Made by a program: the position numbers and the translations under genes
Shown here: piece after piece, positions 28,396-36,945 of the stretch
Layout: every line of letters begins with the position of its first letter
How positions within the stretch are numbered: position 1 is the stretch's first letter
The notes under the pieces: generated by a model
Told to the model about the DNA's origin: nothing
The model's input: the letters and a program-made list of their open reading frames with translations, nothing else
Database searches by the model: none
From: DSWT01 sp049975385
GTDB taxonomy: Bacteria; Chloroflexota; Anaerolineae; B4-G1; SLSP01
NCBI GenBank assembly: GCA_049975385.1
Contig: JBNGDO010000010.1
Coordinates: forward strand, 1-55,092
DNA length: 55,092 nt
Direction of reading: 5' to 3'

Positions 28396-28433
28396 CCATA
28401 ATTATCGGAAACAGGAAACACGCCTGGTCGCAC

Positions 28434-28602
28434 GTGACTGTTCAACGATTGGGAAAACCCATTCGTGGTGGGAGATACGCCCAAATTTGTGCGATTTCCG
28501 GACATTTGGCACAATGTTAATGGGGAAATACATATCAAATGCGCTCACTTTCAATAGCCCGGTGGGGCGTTTCAAAAGCGTTCCCAGAGATTGAACAGTC
28601 AC
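28434..28602. mobile_element. 169-bp MITE-like element with 8-bp target-site duplication
   Basis: Terminal inverted repeats GTGACTGTTCAA (28434-28445) and TTGAACAGTCAC (28591-28602) are perfect over 12 bases and continue imperfectly to about 21. Each end is directly flanked by GGTCGCAC (28426-28433 and 28603-28610), an exact 8-bp duplication of the target. The interior has no gene. This is the full signature of a non-autonomous DNA transposon mobilised in trans by an unidentified transposase. It sits between two divergent genes, right against the ATPase promoter. Confidence 0.88.
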
Positions 28603-28614
28603 GGTCGCACACAT

Positions 28615-28642
28615 TTGAATTTGCGCTGACTTGGACTATAAT
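28615..28642 (+). promoter_or_regulatory. promoter of the V/A-type ATPase operon
   Basis: TTGAAT (28615-28620), a 16-base spacer and TATAAT (28637-28642). The -35 begins 4 bases after the right target-site duplication of the MITE, so the insertion defines the upstream border of this promoter. Confidence 0.6.
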
Positions 28643-28654
28643 ATGAATACCGTC

Positions 28655-28690
28655 GGGTTGCGAGATTCATGCGACGGCGGTTATTTTTTA
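28655..28690 (+). promoter_or_regulatory. leader hairpin with T-run, possible attenuator
   Basis: ACCGTCG pairs with CGACGGCGGT in part (CCGTCG/CGACGG), followed by TTATTTTTT, between the promoter and the first ATPase gene. It has the layout of an intrinsic terminator inside a 5' leader. No leader peptide or known riboswitch was recognised. Confidence 0.4.
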
Positions 28691-28708
28691 TCAGGCTGAA
28701 GAGGAACC

Positions 28709-29026
28709 ATGGCACAAGAGACCATCGCACGACTCCTGGCTATTGAAAACGCTGCCGCAAAATTACACAGCGACGCCCAACAGCAGGCTGCGGATTTGAT
28801 CACAGAGGCTGAAAAAACAGCGTCGAGCTTGCATACTCGCAGGATAGAACAAGCTCACAAAGAAGCGGAACGCATCATCACAATGGGCAAACAAAAAGCC
28901 GAAGTCGAGTACGCACAGACGGTTGCCCAGGCGGGCACAGACGCCCAACGGCTGGACACGATAGCGGCAAAGAACATGGAGCATGCCATAGATTTTGTGC
29001 TTACCTCTGTTATAGGACAACAGTAA
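28709..29026 (+). CDS. V/A-type ATPase subunit H (peripheral stalk)
   Basis: A 105-residue, almost wholly helical protein rich in Ala, Glu, Lys and Gln (AAAKLHSDAQQQAADLITEA). This is the form of the G/H subunit that pairs with subunit E as the peripheral stalk of V/A-type ATPases. Low complexity makes sequence-only assignment weak, but its place as the first gene of the operon and its length fit well. A ribosome-binding site GAAGAGGA precedes the ATG. It acts as a stator at the cytoplasmic face. Confidence 0.85.
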   Translation: MAQETIARLLAIENAAAKLHSDAQQQAADLITEAEKTASSLHTRRIEQAHKEAERIITMGKQKAEVEYAQTVAQAGTDAQRLDTIAAKNMEHAIDFVLTSVIGQQ

Positions 29027-29191
29027 GTATATGAGGCTCTACACATATTTGTGGGGTAAAAACAGCGCTGATCCCTATTTTGACCGCTCTTTTGATCAAA
29101 AGTGGGACGCCCACCTTGCTTTTGGGCGCATTTTGGCAATCAAGTGGAACAAAAGCCCGTCGCGACCCCACTAATCTGCGTAGACCCGTAT
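29027..29191. other. gap between subunit H and C genes
   Basis: 165 bases without a recognised gene, unusual inside this otherwise tightly packed operon. It contains the perfect 14-bp palindrome CTTTTGATCAAAAG (29089-29102) and a GCCCA/TGGGC hairpin. No clear ribosome-binding site precedes the subunit C start. Confidence 0.5.
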
Positions 29192-30280
29192 ATGATTCAC
29201 TCAAGTGTTACAGCCTATGCTCAAGTCAATGCCACGACACGAGCGCTATACGCGACATTGCTGACGCCGGAAGTGTGGCACACGTTGATCCAGACGCCCG
29301 ATCTCGACGCGCTCCTCGTCCAACTGGAAAAAACAGCCTATGCTCCCTACCTCAAAATGGATCACCAGCTACTCACACCCCGTCGCACAGTCTACCAATT
29401 GCGTCAGCATCTGGCACGCGCTTACGAAAAACTCATCCGCTTGACGCCCGAACCAGGCTGCCAACTCATCATTCAACTTTGGCAGCTTTACGAAGTCGAT
29501 AATCTCAAAGCAACGCTGCGTGGGGTCGAGACAAACGCATCGTGGGATGAGGTGCGTCGGCTCTTATCACCGATGTTGCGCTACGCTACCCTGACCAACG
29601 ACGATATCCATCGAATGCTCGCCAGTGGCAGTATCGTACGCGCTATCGAGCGCACCCGTCACACCCCCTACTACGATACGCTAATCCATGCAGTCGAACG
29701 CTATGAAACAGAAAAAACGCTTTTCCCTCTGGAAGTTGCATTGGACCTGGATTATCGTCGCTCATTATGGCAAGGTATCCACAACTTGAAGGGTATGGAT
29801 TATGAACAAGCGTTGCGGCTCGTAGGCACAAGTATCGACGTAGACAATCTGCTTTGGGCAGTCCGCTACCGCGTTTACCATCACCTCTCCGTGCAAGAAA
29901 TCATCAACTACACCCTGGCCTTCGGTTATCAGGTTCAGGACGCAGATATTCGCGCCATTGCCGAAGGCGAGGACATCACCACAGTTGTCAAACACATCTA
30001 CCCACATGTTGAGGCGCTCGAAGATATCCCTGCCCAGACCAGAGAAGAAATCTCACCCCAGCGACGCCAACTCGCGTTGATAGAACGCGCTTTACATAGA
30101 CATATCATCAAGTTATGTCGTGGGACTTTCTTGGGTAACCCTTTCCATATTGGCGTCCAATTGGCCTACCTCATGCTCCTCGAATACGAATTACGAGACC
30201 TGATCGTCATCGTCGAGGCCAAGGCATCCCAACTTCCCGTCGAGAAACTTACCTCGATCATCGATATCGAGTGGTGGTGA
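29192..30280 (+). CDS. V/A-type ATPase subunit C (central stalk/AC39-like)
   Basis: A 362-residue member of the V-ATPase d/AC39 subunit C family, the funnel that links the rotor shaft to the membrane ring. The fold is all-helical with three repeats. Family-like features are SVTAYAQVNATTRALYATLL at the N-terminus, LIIQLWQLYEVDNLKATLRG near 90-110 (the conserved D-N-L/I-K pattern) and the later counterpart LVGTSIDVDNLLWAVRYRVY. The start at 29192 was chosen because homology begins there; the frame is open to 29102. It ends 2 bases before the subunit I start. Placing C before I departs from the Thermus order. Confidence 0.88.
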   Translation: MIHSSVTAYAQVNATTRALYATLLTPEVWHTLIQTPDLDALLVQLEKTAYAPYLKMDHQLLTPRRTVYQLRQHLARAYEKLIRLTPEPGCQLIIQLWQLYEVDNLKATLRGVETNASWDEVRRLLSPMLRYATLTNDDIHRMLASGSIVRAIERTRHTPYYDTLIHAVERYETEKTLFPLEVALDLDYRRSLWQGIHNLKGMDYEQALRLVGTSIDVDNLLWAVRYRVYHHLSVQEIINYTLAFGYQVQDADIRAIAEGEDITTVVKHIYPHVEALEDIPAQTREEISPQRRQLALIERALHRHIIKLCRGTFLGNPFHIGVQLAYLMLLEYELRDLIVIVEAKASQLPVEKLTSIIDIEWW

Positions 30281-30282
30281 AC

Positions 30283-32262
30283 ATGTTTAAGCCACAAGCT
30301 ATGGATAAGATTGAACTCATCATACCGGAACACGAAGTCGTGCGCGCGACGGAGACATTGGCTGCTTCCGGTATCTTCCATCATATGCCTACCAAGCAAA
30401 CAACCATTGGTGCATCTTCGCGGGGTAGCGATGTATGGCAAGCATGGACAACAAATCTGATTGCCTTAGAGCGGCGTATTTTCCTTGTAATGGAGGAACT
30501 TAACATTGATGAGGGCGCACCCCCCTCCACTCCACCCCATATCATTGAGCCACGTGTGGCAGAACTGGATATCGAGCGGCTTGAGCACGAAGCTGAAACA
30601 CCCGTTCACGAATTAGAGGCAGCCCAAAGGCGATTGACACAACTGCAGAAATATGTCAGCCAGTTAACACCGATTGCTGACTTGGATGTGGACTTAGGAA
30701 CACTGCGTGACCTGCGCTACAGCTTTGTAATGTTAGGATCGATGCCGACAGCGAACATCGAACGTCTCGAAAGCAGCCTTGAACACATTCCCTTCATCCT
30801 CATCACGCTGCGCCAAGAAGGTCATCTCGCCACGGTCGTACTCTTCGGTCTACAACGGGATGCTGCTGTACTGAATCGGGCCGCACGCAGCGCTTACCTC
30901 AATCCACTGATAATGCCTGAGGGTTATCGGGGAACACCTGCCCAGGCCATCGCCGCGCTGGAAGCTGGCATCGAACGCACGCGGCAGCACATCGTCGAAT
31001 ATGAGCGGGAAATTGCCCATCTCCACGAAATGCGAATCCGCCATCTACGGCATCTGCTCTGGCGTGTGCGTGCAAGTCACGCACTGGCCCACACCATCAC
31101 CGGTTACGATCACTTGCAGCACACCTACCTGGTTACCGGCTGGGTTCCTGCAGCATCGCGTGCCCAGCTCGAACAAGAAATCGCTGAAGTGAGCGACACG
31201 ATCATCATCGAAACCCTCGAACCGCGCCAGGAAGATATCGGGCACATTCCAGCGTCGCTAAAGAATCCGCCATTTTTCAGCGGTTTCCAGGGCCTGGTGA
31301 CCACATATGGACAACCTAATTACAACGAATTGGATCCTACGCCGATCATGGCGCTGACGTTCCCATTGGTCTTCGGTCTGATGTTTGGGGACGTCGGACA
31401 TGGGTTGCTATTGCTGCTGGCCGGACTGCTGCTCGCCAGCCGCAGAATTAAAGCGTTGCAGAGCGCGGCCGGATTCGGCGTTGTTGTTGCACTCTGCGGC
31501 GCGTCGGCAATGTTCTTCGGCACGCTCTACGGAAGCATCTTCGGTTTTGAGGATGTGCTCAGAGCAGTGTGGTTTCGCCCCCTGGAGGAAATCACCGAAG
31601 TTCTGCTCTTTGCCATTGTCATCGGTGCTTTGCTGATTAGCGCGGGTATGATCTACAATATGGTCAATGCCGCACTAGGACGGCGTTGGGGATATTTGCT
31701 TTTCAATCATAACGGCCTGGCCGGCTTAGTCTTCTATTGGTCGTTGCTAGGGATTGCTGCGCGCGCGTTTGGCACCCCAACCCCGATTCCCGGTAGTGTG
31801 CTAGCAATTCTGGCAGTCATTGGCGGTATTGGCCTAACCTTTGCAGAATTTTTCGAGCGCCTGGTGGAACATCACCGCCCGCTGTTCGAAGAAGACGTGG
31901 GCACTTATGTCGCCTTGGCATTCTTCGAACTCTTCGAAACGCTGATTTCGTTGTTCAGCAATACCCTTTCCTATGTGCGTATGGGCGCGTTTGCGGTCGC
32001 CCACGGTGCGTTAAGCCTGGTCGTTTTCATCATTGCGGAAGTTATTGGTACCCGGGGCAGTGTTGGCTACTGGATTGTCGTGATTTTGGGCAATCTCTTT
32101 GTCATCGGCTTTGAGGGCATGATCGTGGGCATTCAAACTCTGCGGCTGGAATATTACGAACTCTTCAGCAAGTTCTTCTCTGGCGGCGGAACACCTTATC
32201 GACCATTGTCACTGATCCCGAAAGTGGGTAAACTCAGTGCTTCAGAGAATACTGACGGCTGA
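30283..32262 (+). CDS. V/A-type ATPase subunit I (membrane stator)
   Basis: A 659-residue subunit a/I, the membrane stator that forms the ion half-channels. The N-terminal 330 residues are the cytoplasmic dumbbell with two coiled-coil stretches (ERLEHEAETPVHELEAAQRR). The C-terminal half has about eight transmembrane helices beginning at PIMALTFPLVFGLMFGDVGH, a highly conserved family segment, with ALFELFETLISLFSNTLSYV-type sequence (FELFETLISLFSNTLSYVRM) carrying the essential channel arginine. The ATG 2 bases after the subunit C stop is preferred over upstream GTG codons. It works with the K ring. Confidence 0.95.
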   Translation: MFKPQAMDKIELIIPEHEVVRATETLAASGIFHHMPTKQTTIGASSRGSDVWQAWTTNLIALERRIFLVMEELNIDEGAPPSTPPHIIEPRVAELDIERLEHEAETPVHELEAAQRRLTQLQKYVSQLTPIADLDVDLGTLRDLRYSFVMLGSMPTANIERLESSLEHIPFILITLRQEGHLATVVLFGLQRDAAVLNRAARSAYLNPLIMPEGYRGTPAQAIAALEAGIERTRQHIVEYEREIAHLHEMRIRHLRHLLWRVRASHALAHTITGYDHLQHTYLVTGWVPAASRAQLEQEIAEVSDTIIIETLEPRQEDIGHIPASLKNPPFFSGFQGLVTTYGQPNYNELDPTPIMALTFPLVFGLMFGDVGHGLLLLLAGLLLASRRIKALQSAAGFGVVVALCGASAMFFGTLYGSIFGFEDVLRAVWFRPLEEITEVLLFAIVIGALLISAGMIYNMVNAALGRRWGYLLFNHNGLAGLVFYWSLLGIAARAFGTPTPIPGSVLAILAVIGGIGLTFAEFFERLVEHHRPLFEEDVGTYVALAFFELFETLISLFSNTLSYVRMGAFAVAHGALSLVVFIIAEVIGTRGSVGYWIVVILGNLFVIGFEGMIVGIQTLRLEYYELFSKFFSGGGTPYRPLSLIPKVGKLSASENTDG

Positions 32263-32334
32263 AATTCTGCCAGTCGTTGTCATCTGACTTTTCATATTTG
32301 TAGCGATTCGCTATATATTTTCAGGAGGCATAGG

Positions 32335-32769
32335 ATGAAATCTTTACTCGTTATGTTCGCGGGACTGCTGCCCCTTATACCAATCGTACTCTTTGTGTTG
32401 ATCAAACGTAATAGAGCACGGGTTGACGTTACCCGCAAATTGGTCTTCGGTCTGAGCACAGTCAATATCTTGATGGCCTTGATGCTCTTGGGCGTAGGGC
32501 TGGTGTGGTTCCTCGCACCTGAAGTCGTGGCGGCATCTGGCCTGGCACAAGAGGCCAGCGGCGACCCTTACGCATCTCTGGCCGCAGCAGCCGCTGTAAG
32601 CGTTGGCTCTATCAGCGCAGCGTACGCCGTGAGCACCACCGGTGCAGCCGCAATCGGTGCTATCGCCGAGAAACCAGATGTTTTCGGCAAAGCGCTGATC
32701 TTTGTCGGCTTGGCCGAGGGTGTGGCAATCTACGGGTTGATTATCGCCTTTATCATCCTCAACCGCTAG
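32335..32769 (+). CDS. V/A-type ATPase subunit K (proteolipid ring)
   Basis: A 144-residue proteolipid with four hydrophobic segments: residues 4-24, 35-60, 75-102 and 117-143. Only the last hairpin is strongly c-subunit-like: ASLAAAAAVSVGSISAAYAV, AIAEKPDVFGKALIFVGLAE and GVAIYGLIIAF, where the Glu in GLAEG is the ion-binding carboxylate. One carboxylate per four helices would lower the ion-to-ATP ratio if all four helices are in the ring. No sodium-binding signature can be asserted. AGGAGG precedes the ATG. Confidence 0.92.
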   Translation: MKSLLVMFAGLLPLIPIVLFVLIKRNRARVDVTRKLVFGLSTVNILMALMLLGVGLVWFLAPEVVAASGLAQEASGDPYASLAAAAAVSVGSISAAYAVSTTGAAAIGAIAEKPDVFGKALIFVGLAEGVAIYGLIIAFIILNR

Positions 32770-32805
32770 GACCAAAATGCGCGCAGGCGCAATGGTGCAA
32801 GTACG

Positions 32806-33111
32806 ATGAAACTAATGGTCATTGGTCACCAGGATGCCGTTCGAGGATTTGCGCTGGTTGGGGTAGCAGGACAGATTGCTACAACGGGCGAAGCGGTCAA
32901 TCAGGCGCTCGACGCGGCATTAAACGATAAGGACATTGGCATTATCCTGGTAACGGAAGAAGCAGCGGCTCTAGCCCGCCAGCGAATAGACCATCTCACA
33001 GCCCATAGTACTGTTCCACTGGTCGTAGAAATTCCTGGACCTGGTGGGGTTCAGGCGGACCGGCCTTCTCTTAGTGAGGTGATCAGGCGGACAACGGGAG
33101 TGCGAATATGA
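32806..33111 (+). CDS. V/A-type ATPase subunit F
   Basis: A 101-residue subunit F, the small regulatory part of the central shaft that contacts the catalytic hexamer. It has the expected Rossmann-like pattern: MKLMVIGHQDAVRGFALVGV, DIGIILVTEEAAALAR and VPLVVEIPGPGG. Length is normal. Its stop overlaps the start of the subunit E gene in an ATGA junction, which indicates translational coupling. Confidence 0.93.
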   Translation: MKLMVIGHQDAVRGFALVGVAGQIATTGEAVNQALDAALNDKDIGIILVTEEAAALARQRIDHLTAHSTVPLVVEIPGPGGVQADRPSLSEVIRRTTGVRI

Positions 33112-33725
33112 CAGAGCAGGACAAAGTTCAGGTGCTGGAACGTGCCATCATGGAGATCGCCGAGCAGGAGGCCCAGAGTATCCTGGATGAAGCGCGTGCG
33201 AAAGCCGACAGTCTCCAGAAACAAGCGGAGACCAAGGCCGAAGCCGAAAGCGACCGCATCCTCGAAGAGGCACACCAAAAGGCGAAGGAACTCCTCGATC
33301 AGGCCATCGCCAAAGCACAACTGGAGGCGCAAATGCTCAAATTGCAACGTCGCGAACAAGTGTTGATGCGCACCTTTGACGAAGCGCATCAACGATTGAC
33401 AACGATCCCTGAGCGCCCGGACTATGCAGACATCGTACGGCAACTGATCAGCGAAGCCGCAACCACCATGGGCGATGAAGCCTTTGTCGTCCAAGCTGAT
33501 GCCGCCACCAATCATGTAATGGATGATGCCTTTTTACAAGACCTGGCAGAACAGCTTGATGTACACCTAGAACGTGGCCCTCAACTTGAGGAAGGCACGG
33601 GCATCATGCTGATAACGCCAGACGGTCACCGGCGTTACGACAACACGCTGGAAACCCGGTTAACTCGTCTTCAGGGCAACATGCGCACTGCTGTCTTTCA
33701 CATCCTTGCAGGAGATGCCGCATGA
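33108..33725 (+). CDS. V/A-type ATPase subunit E (peripheral stalk)
   Basis: A 205-residue subunit E. The first 110 residues form a long charged coiled coil (ALERAIMEIAEQEAQSI-type; ILDEARAKADSLQKQAE), and the C-terminal 90 residues form the globular part that contacts the A3B3 head. It pairs with subunit H. Both ends overlap neighbours in ATGA junctions: with F upstream and A downstream. The downstream overlap leads into an unusual repeat at the start of the A gene. Confidence 0.92.
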   Translation: MTEQDKVQVLERAIMEIAEQEAQSILDEARAKADSLQKQAETKAEAESDRILEEAHQKAKELLDQAIAKAQLEAQMLKLQRREQVLMRTFDEAHQRLTTIPERPDYADIVRQLISEAATTMGDEAFVVQADAATNHVMDDAFLQDLAEQLDVHLERGPQLEEGTGIMLITPDGHRRYDNTLETRLTRLQGNMRTAVFHILAGDAA

Positions 33726-33781
33726 GGACTCAAATGAGGACTCAAATGAGGACTCAAATGAGTACTCAAATGAGTACTCAG
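33722..33781 (+). repeat. 12-bp tandem repeat of the start codon of subunit A
   Basis: ATGAGGACTCAA three times, then ATGAGTACTCAA and ATGAGTACTCAG. Every unit restates an in-frame ATG, and the first three also carry GAGG, a Shine-Dalgarno-like core. Confidence 0.9.
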
Positions 33782-35536
33782 ATCGCCGAGGTTGTTTGGG
33801 TCAACGGTCCAGTCGTGCGCGCGCGTGGGTCGCAGCACGTCGGTATGTTAGAAGTGGTCGAAGTCGGCGATGAGCACCTCATCGCTGAAGTCATTGGACT
33901 GGAACGTGACATCCTCACCATCCAGGTTTACGAGGAAACCTCAGGATTACGTCCAGGCGCGCCCGTCTACAGCACAGGCTACCCGCTCTCCGTCGAGTTA
34001 GGACCCGGCTTGTTGCAGAGCATCTTCGACGGCATCCAACGCCCGCTGCCGGTGTTGGAGTTACGCAGCGGCACCTTTATCGGACGAGGCATCAAAACGA
34101 CGCCCCTGTACCGCAAACAAGAATGGGATTTCACCCCGCACGCCCAGATTGGCGACCACGTGCAAGGTGGCACACTCCTGGGGATAGTGCCTGAGACTGC
34201 GCTCATCGAACATCATGTGATGGTTCCCCCGGATATGGAGGGCACGCTCACCTGGGTAGCGCCGGCAGGCAAGTACACCATCGCAGACCCCATCGCCAGA
34301 CTGCAAGGGCAAAGCGGCGAGCAGGAAATCACCATGTTTCACCGGTGGCCCGTGCGTCGTCCGCGCCCATATCAGCGACGACTCCCACCCACCGAGATGC
34401 TGGTCACCGGACAGCGCGCGCTGGATACGTTCTTCCCGATGGTCAAGGGCGGGACGGCGGCTATCCCTGGGGGATTCGGCGCGGGAAAAACAATCACCCA
34501 GCACCAGATCGCCAAGTGGAGCGACGCCGACGTCGTTATCTACGTCGGCTGCGGCGAGCGCGGCAACGAGATGACCGAAGTGCTGCAAGAATTCCCGGAG
34601 CTGGTCGACCCCCGCAGCGGGCACCCCCTGATGGAACGCACGATCCTCATCGCTAACACCTCGAATATGCCCGTCGCCGCCCGCGAAGCCAGCATCTACA
34701 CCGGGGTCACGTTGGCCGAATACTACCGCGACATGGGCTATCATGTTGCGATCATGGCGGACTCCACCTCGCGCTGGGCCGAGGCGCTGCGCGAGATCTC
34801 AGGACGGCTGGAAGAGATGCCCGCCGAAGAAGGGTATCCCGCTTACCTCGCAGCGCGACTGGCAGAATTCTACGAACGGGCCGGCCGTATGGTCACCCTG
34901 GGCGGCACAACCGGTTCGGTCAGCATCATCGGCGCGGTCAGCCCTCCCGGCGGCGACTTCTCCGAACCCGTCACCCAACATACCAAACGTTTCATCCGCT
35001 GTTTCTGGGCACTGGACAAATCCCTCGCTTCTGCGCGGCACTTCCCGGCCATCAACTGGCTGGACAGTTACAGCGAGTACGTCGACGAAGTTATCGATTG
35101 GTGGAAAGAACACGGCTATGACGACTGGCACAGCCTGCGCACGCAGGCGATGGACATCCTGCAACGTGAAAGCCGCCTGCAACAAATCGTCAAACTCGTC
35201 GGTCCGGATGCCCTACCCGATGACCAGCGCCTCATCCTCGAAACCGCGCGCCTGCTGCGTGAGGGCGTTTTGCAACAGAACGCTCTGGACGAAGTCGACT
35301 CTTATGCCACCATCGAGAAGCAAGTGCGGATGCTGCGCGCAGTTCTGCATTTTCACGACCGTGCCGCGCGCATCATTGCCAGGGGTTGCCCCATTGTTTT
35401 GATTCACAACCTGCCCATCGTCAATACCCTGGTACGGCTGAAGACCAGCATACGCAACGACAATGCCAGCAGAATTGAAGCGGTAGTCACCGACCTGAAC
35501 ACACAGATGGATCAACTAGAACGGGAGTACGCGTGA
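33722..35536 (+). CDS. V/A-type ATPase catalytic subunit A
   Basis: A 604-residue catalytic subunit. The P-loop is GGFGAGKT near residue 255, with the family's non-homologous region present around residues 120-190. Other features are YVGCGERGNEMTEVL, which carries the catalytic Glu, and MADSTSRWAEALREISGRLE. The beginning is odd: residues 1-20 are MRTQ, MRTQ, MRTQ, MSTQ, MSTQ, encoded by five 12-base units each containing an ATG. Any of the five could initiate; the last fits the normal N-terminus. The start overlaps the E stop (ATGA), and the stop overlaps the B start (TGATG). Confidence 0.97.
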   Translation: MRTQMRTQMRTQMSTQMSTQIAEVVWVNGPVVRARGSQHVGMLEVVEVGDEHLIAEVIGLERDILTIQVYEETSGLRPGAPVYSTGYPLSVELGPGLLQSIFDGIQRPLPVLELRSGTFIGRGIKTTPLYRKQEWDFTPHAQIGDHVQGGTLLGIVPETALIEHHVMVPPDMEGTLTWVAPAGKYTIADPIARLQGQSGEQEITMFHRWPVRRPRPYQRRLPPTEMLVTGQRALDTFFPMVKGGTAAIPGGFGAGKTITQHQIAKWSDADVVIYVGCGERGNEMTEVLQEFPELVDPRSGHPLMERTILIANTSNMPVAAREASIYTGVTLAEYYRDMGYHVAIMADSTSRWAEALREISGRLEEMPAEEGYPAYLAARLAEFYERAGRMVTLGGTTGSVSIIGAVSPPGGDFSEPVTQHTKRFIRCFWALDKSLASARHFPAINWLDSYSEYVDEVIDWWKEHGYDDWHSLRTQAMDILQRESRLQQIVKLVGPDALPDDQRLILETARLLREGVLQQNALDEVDSYATIEKQVRMLRAVLHFHDRAARIIARGCPIVLIHNLPIVNTLVRLKTSIRNDNASRIEAVVTDLNTQMDQLEREYA

Positions 35537-36945
35537 TGGAAACAGCCATCAATTATGGGGGACAAGAGATTCTGGGCGCTGCACGCGTCGAAGGGCCGAT
35601 TGTGGTCGTGGAAGGCATGCGCGGCGTCGGCTACGATGAAGTCGTAGAGATCATCGATCCCCGCGGAAGGATACGCCATGGGCGCGTTCTGGAGGTGGGT
35701 GAAGAAGCCGCCGTTGTCGAGGTCTTCGCCGGGACGACGGGACTCTCGATCGACGATACGAACGTCCGCTTTCAGGGCCACCCTATGCAAATTCCAGTTT
35801 CGCAGGAAATGCTTGGGCGTACCTTCGACGGCCTGGGCGTGCCCATCGATGGCGGGCCAATGCCATTAGCTGATCGTTGGGCGGATGTCAACGGACAACC
35901 CATCAATCCCACAGCGCGCATTTACCCACGCGACATCATCCAAACCGGCATCTCCGCCTTCGATGGGATGAATGCCCTGGTGTTGGGACAAAAGCTGCCC
36001 ATCTTCTCCGGTAGCGGCCTACCGCACAACCAACTCGCTGCACAGATCGTGCGGCAATCCAACATTCCCACCATCAGCAAAGAACAGCAGCAGTTCGCCG
36101 TTGTCTTTGCTGCAATGGGCATCAAGCACGACGTCGCGGACTTCTTCCGCGAATCATTCGCCAGCAGCGGTGCACTGCTGCACGTCACGATGTTCCTCAA
36201 TCTCGCCGATGATCCCCCTATCGAACGGCTCATCACCCCACGCGCGGCGCTCACGCTGGCCGAATATCTGGCCTTCGGGAAAAACCTGCACGTGTTGGTC
36301 GTCCTAACCGATATGACCAACTACTGCGAAGCGCTGCGCCAAATCTCCAACATCCGGGGTGAAGTGCCGAGCCGCAAAGGCTACCCCGGCTATCTCTACA
36401 GCGATCTGGCTTCGATTTACGAACGCACAGGCCGCATCAAGGGGAGCAAAGGCTCGATCACGCAACTGCCGATTCTCACGATGCCCAACGACGACATCAC
36501 CCACCCCGTCCCCGACCTCACCGGCTACATCACCGAAGGCCAAACGGTGCTCAGCCGCGAACTTTTCCAGCAGGACGTGTACCCTCCCATCGCCGTGCTG
36601 CCCTCCCTCTCACGACTGATGAAGGATGGCATCGGCGAGGGACGCACGCGGGCCGACCACGCCCATCTCGCCGCGCAGCTCTATGCCGCCTACGCACACG
36701 TACAAGACATCCGGGCGCTGGCCTCGGTCATCGGCGAGGAAGAGCTAACCTCAGTAGATCAGGATTACTTGAAGTTTGGGCGCGCTTTCGAGAAAACTTT
36801 TATCGGCCAGGGTCTCTTCGAAAACCGTTCCATTGAAGACACGCTCAACCTGGGCTGGCGGATGTTGGCGCTGCTGCCACGCGAGGAACTGACCCGCGTC
36901 ACGGAAACCGAAATCGAACGCTACTATCGGGAAAGTGCGACCTGA
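35536..36945 (+). CDS. V/A-type ATPase subunit B
   Basis: A 469-residue non-catalytic nucleotide-binding subunit. The degenerate P-loop region reads KLPIFSGSGLPHNQLAAQI, the family norm for B. Other signatures are MTNYCEALRQISNIRGEVPS, RKGYPGYLYSDLASIYERTG and PSLSRLMKDGIGEGRTRADH. The ATG at 35536 overlaps the A stop; a GTG one codon earlier is less likely. GGGAG lies about 8 bases upstream. B alternates with A in the hexameric head. Length is typical. Confidence 0.97.
   Translation: METAINYGGQEILGAARVEGPIVVVEGMRGVGYDEVVEIIDPRGRIRHGRVLEVGEEAAVVEVFAGTTGLSIDDTNVRFQGHPMQIPVSQEMLGRTFDGLGVPIDGGPMPLADRWADVNGQPINPTARIYPRDIIQTGISAFDGMNALVLGQKLPIFSGSGLPHNQLAAQIVRQSNIPTISKEQQQFAVVFAAMGIKHDVADFFRESFASSGALLHVTMFLNLADDPPIERLITPRAALTLAEYLAFGKNLHVLVVLTDMTNYCEALRQISNIRGEVPSRKGYPGYLYSDLASIYERTGRIKGSKGSITQLPILTMPNDDITHPVPDLTGYITEGQTVLSRELFQQDVYPPIAVLPSLSRLMKDGIGEGRTRADHAHLAAQLYAAYAHVQDIRALASVIGEEELTSVDQDYLKFGRAFEKTFIGQGLFENRSIEDTLNLGWRMLALLPREELTRVTETEIERYYRESAT

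Noticed and set aside
29051..29171. possible second MITE between ATPase genes H and C
   Set aside because: Only 7-bp inverted ends (GTGGGGT/ACCCCAC) and no target-site duplication; too weak to call.
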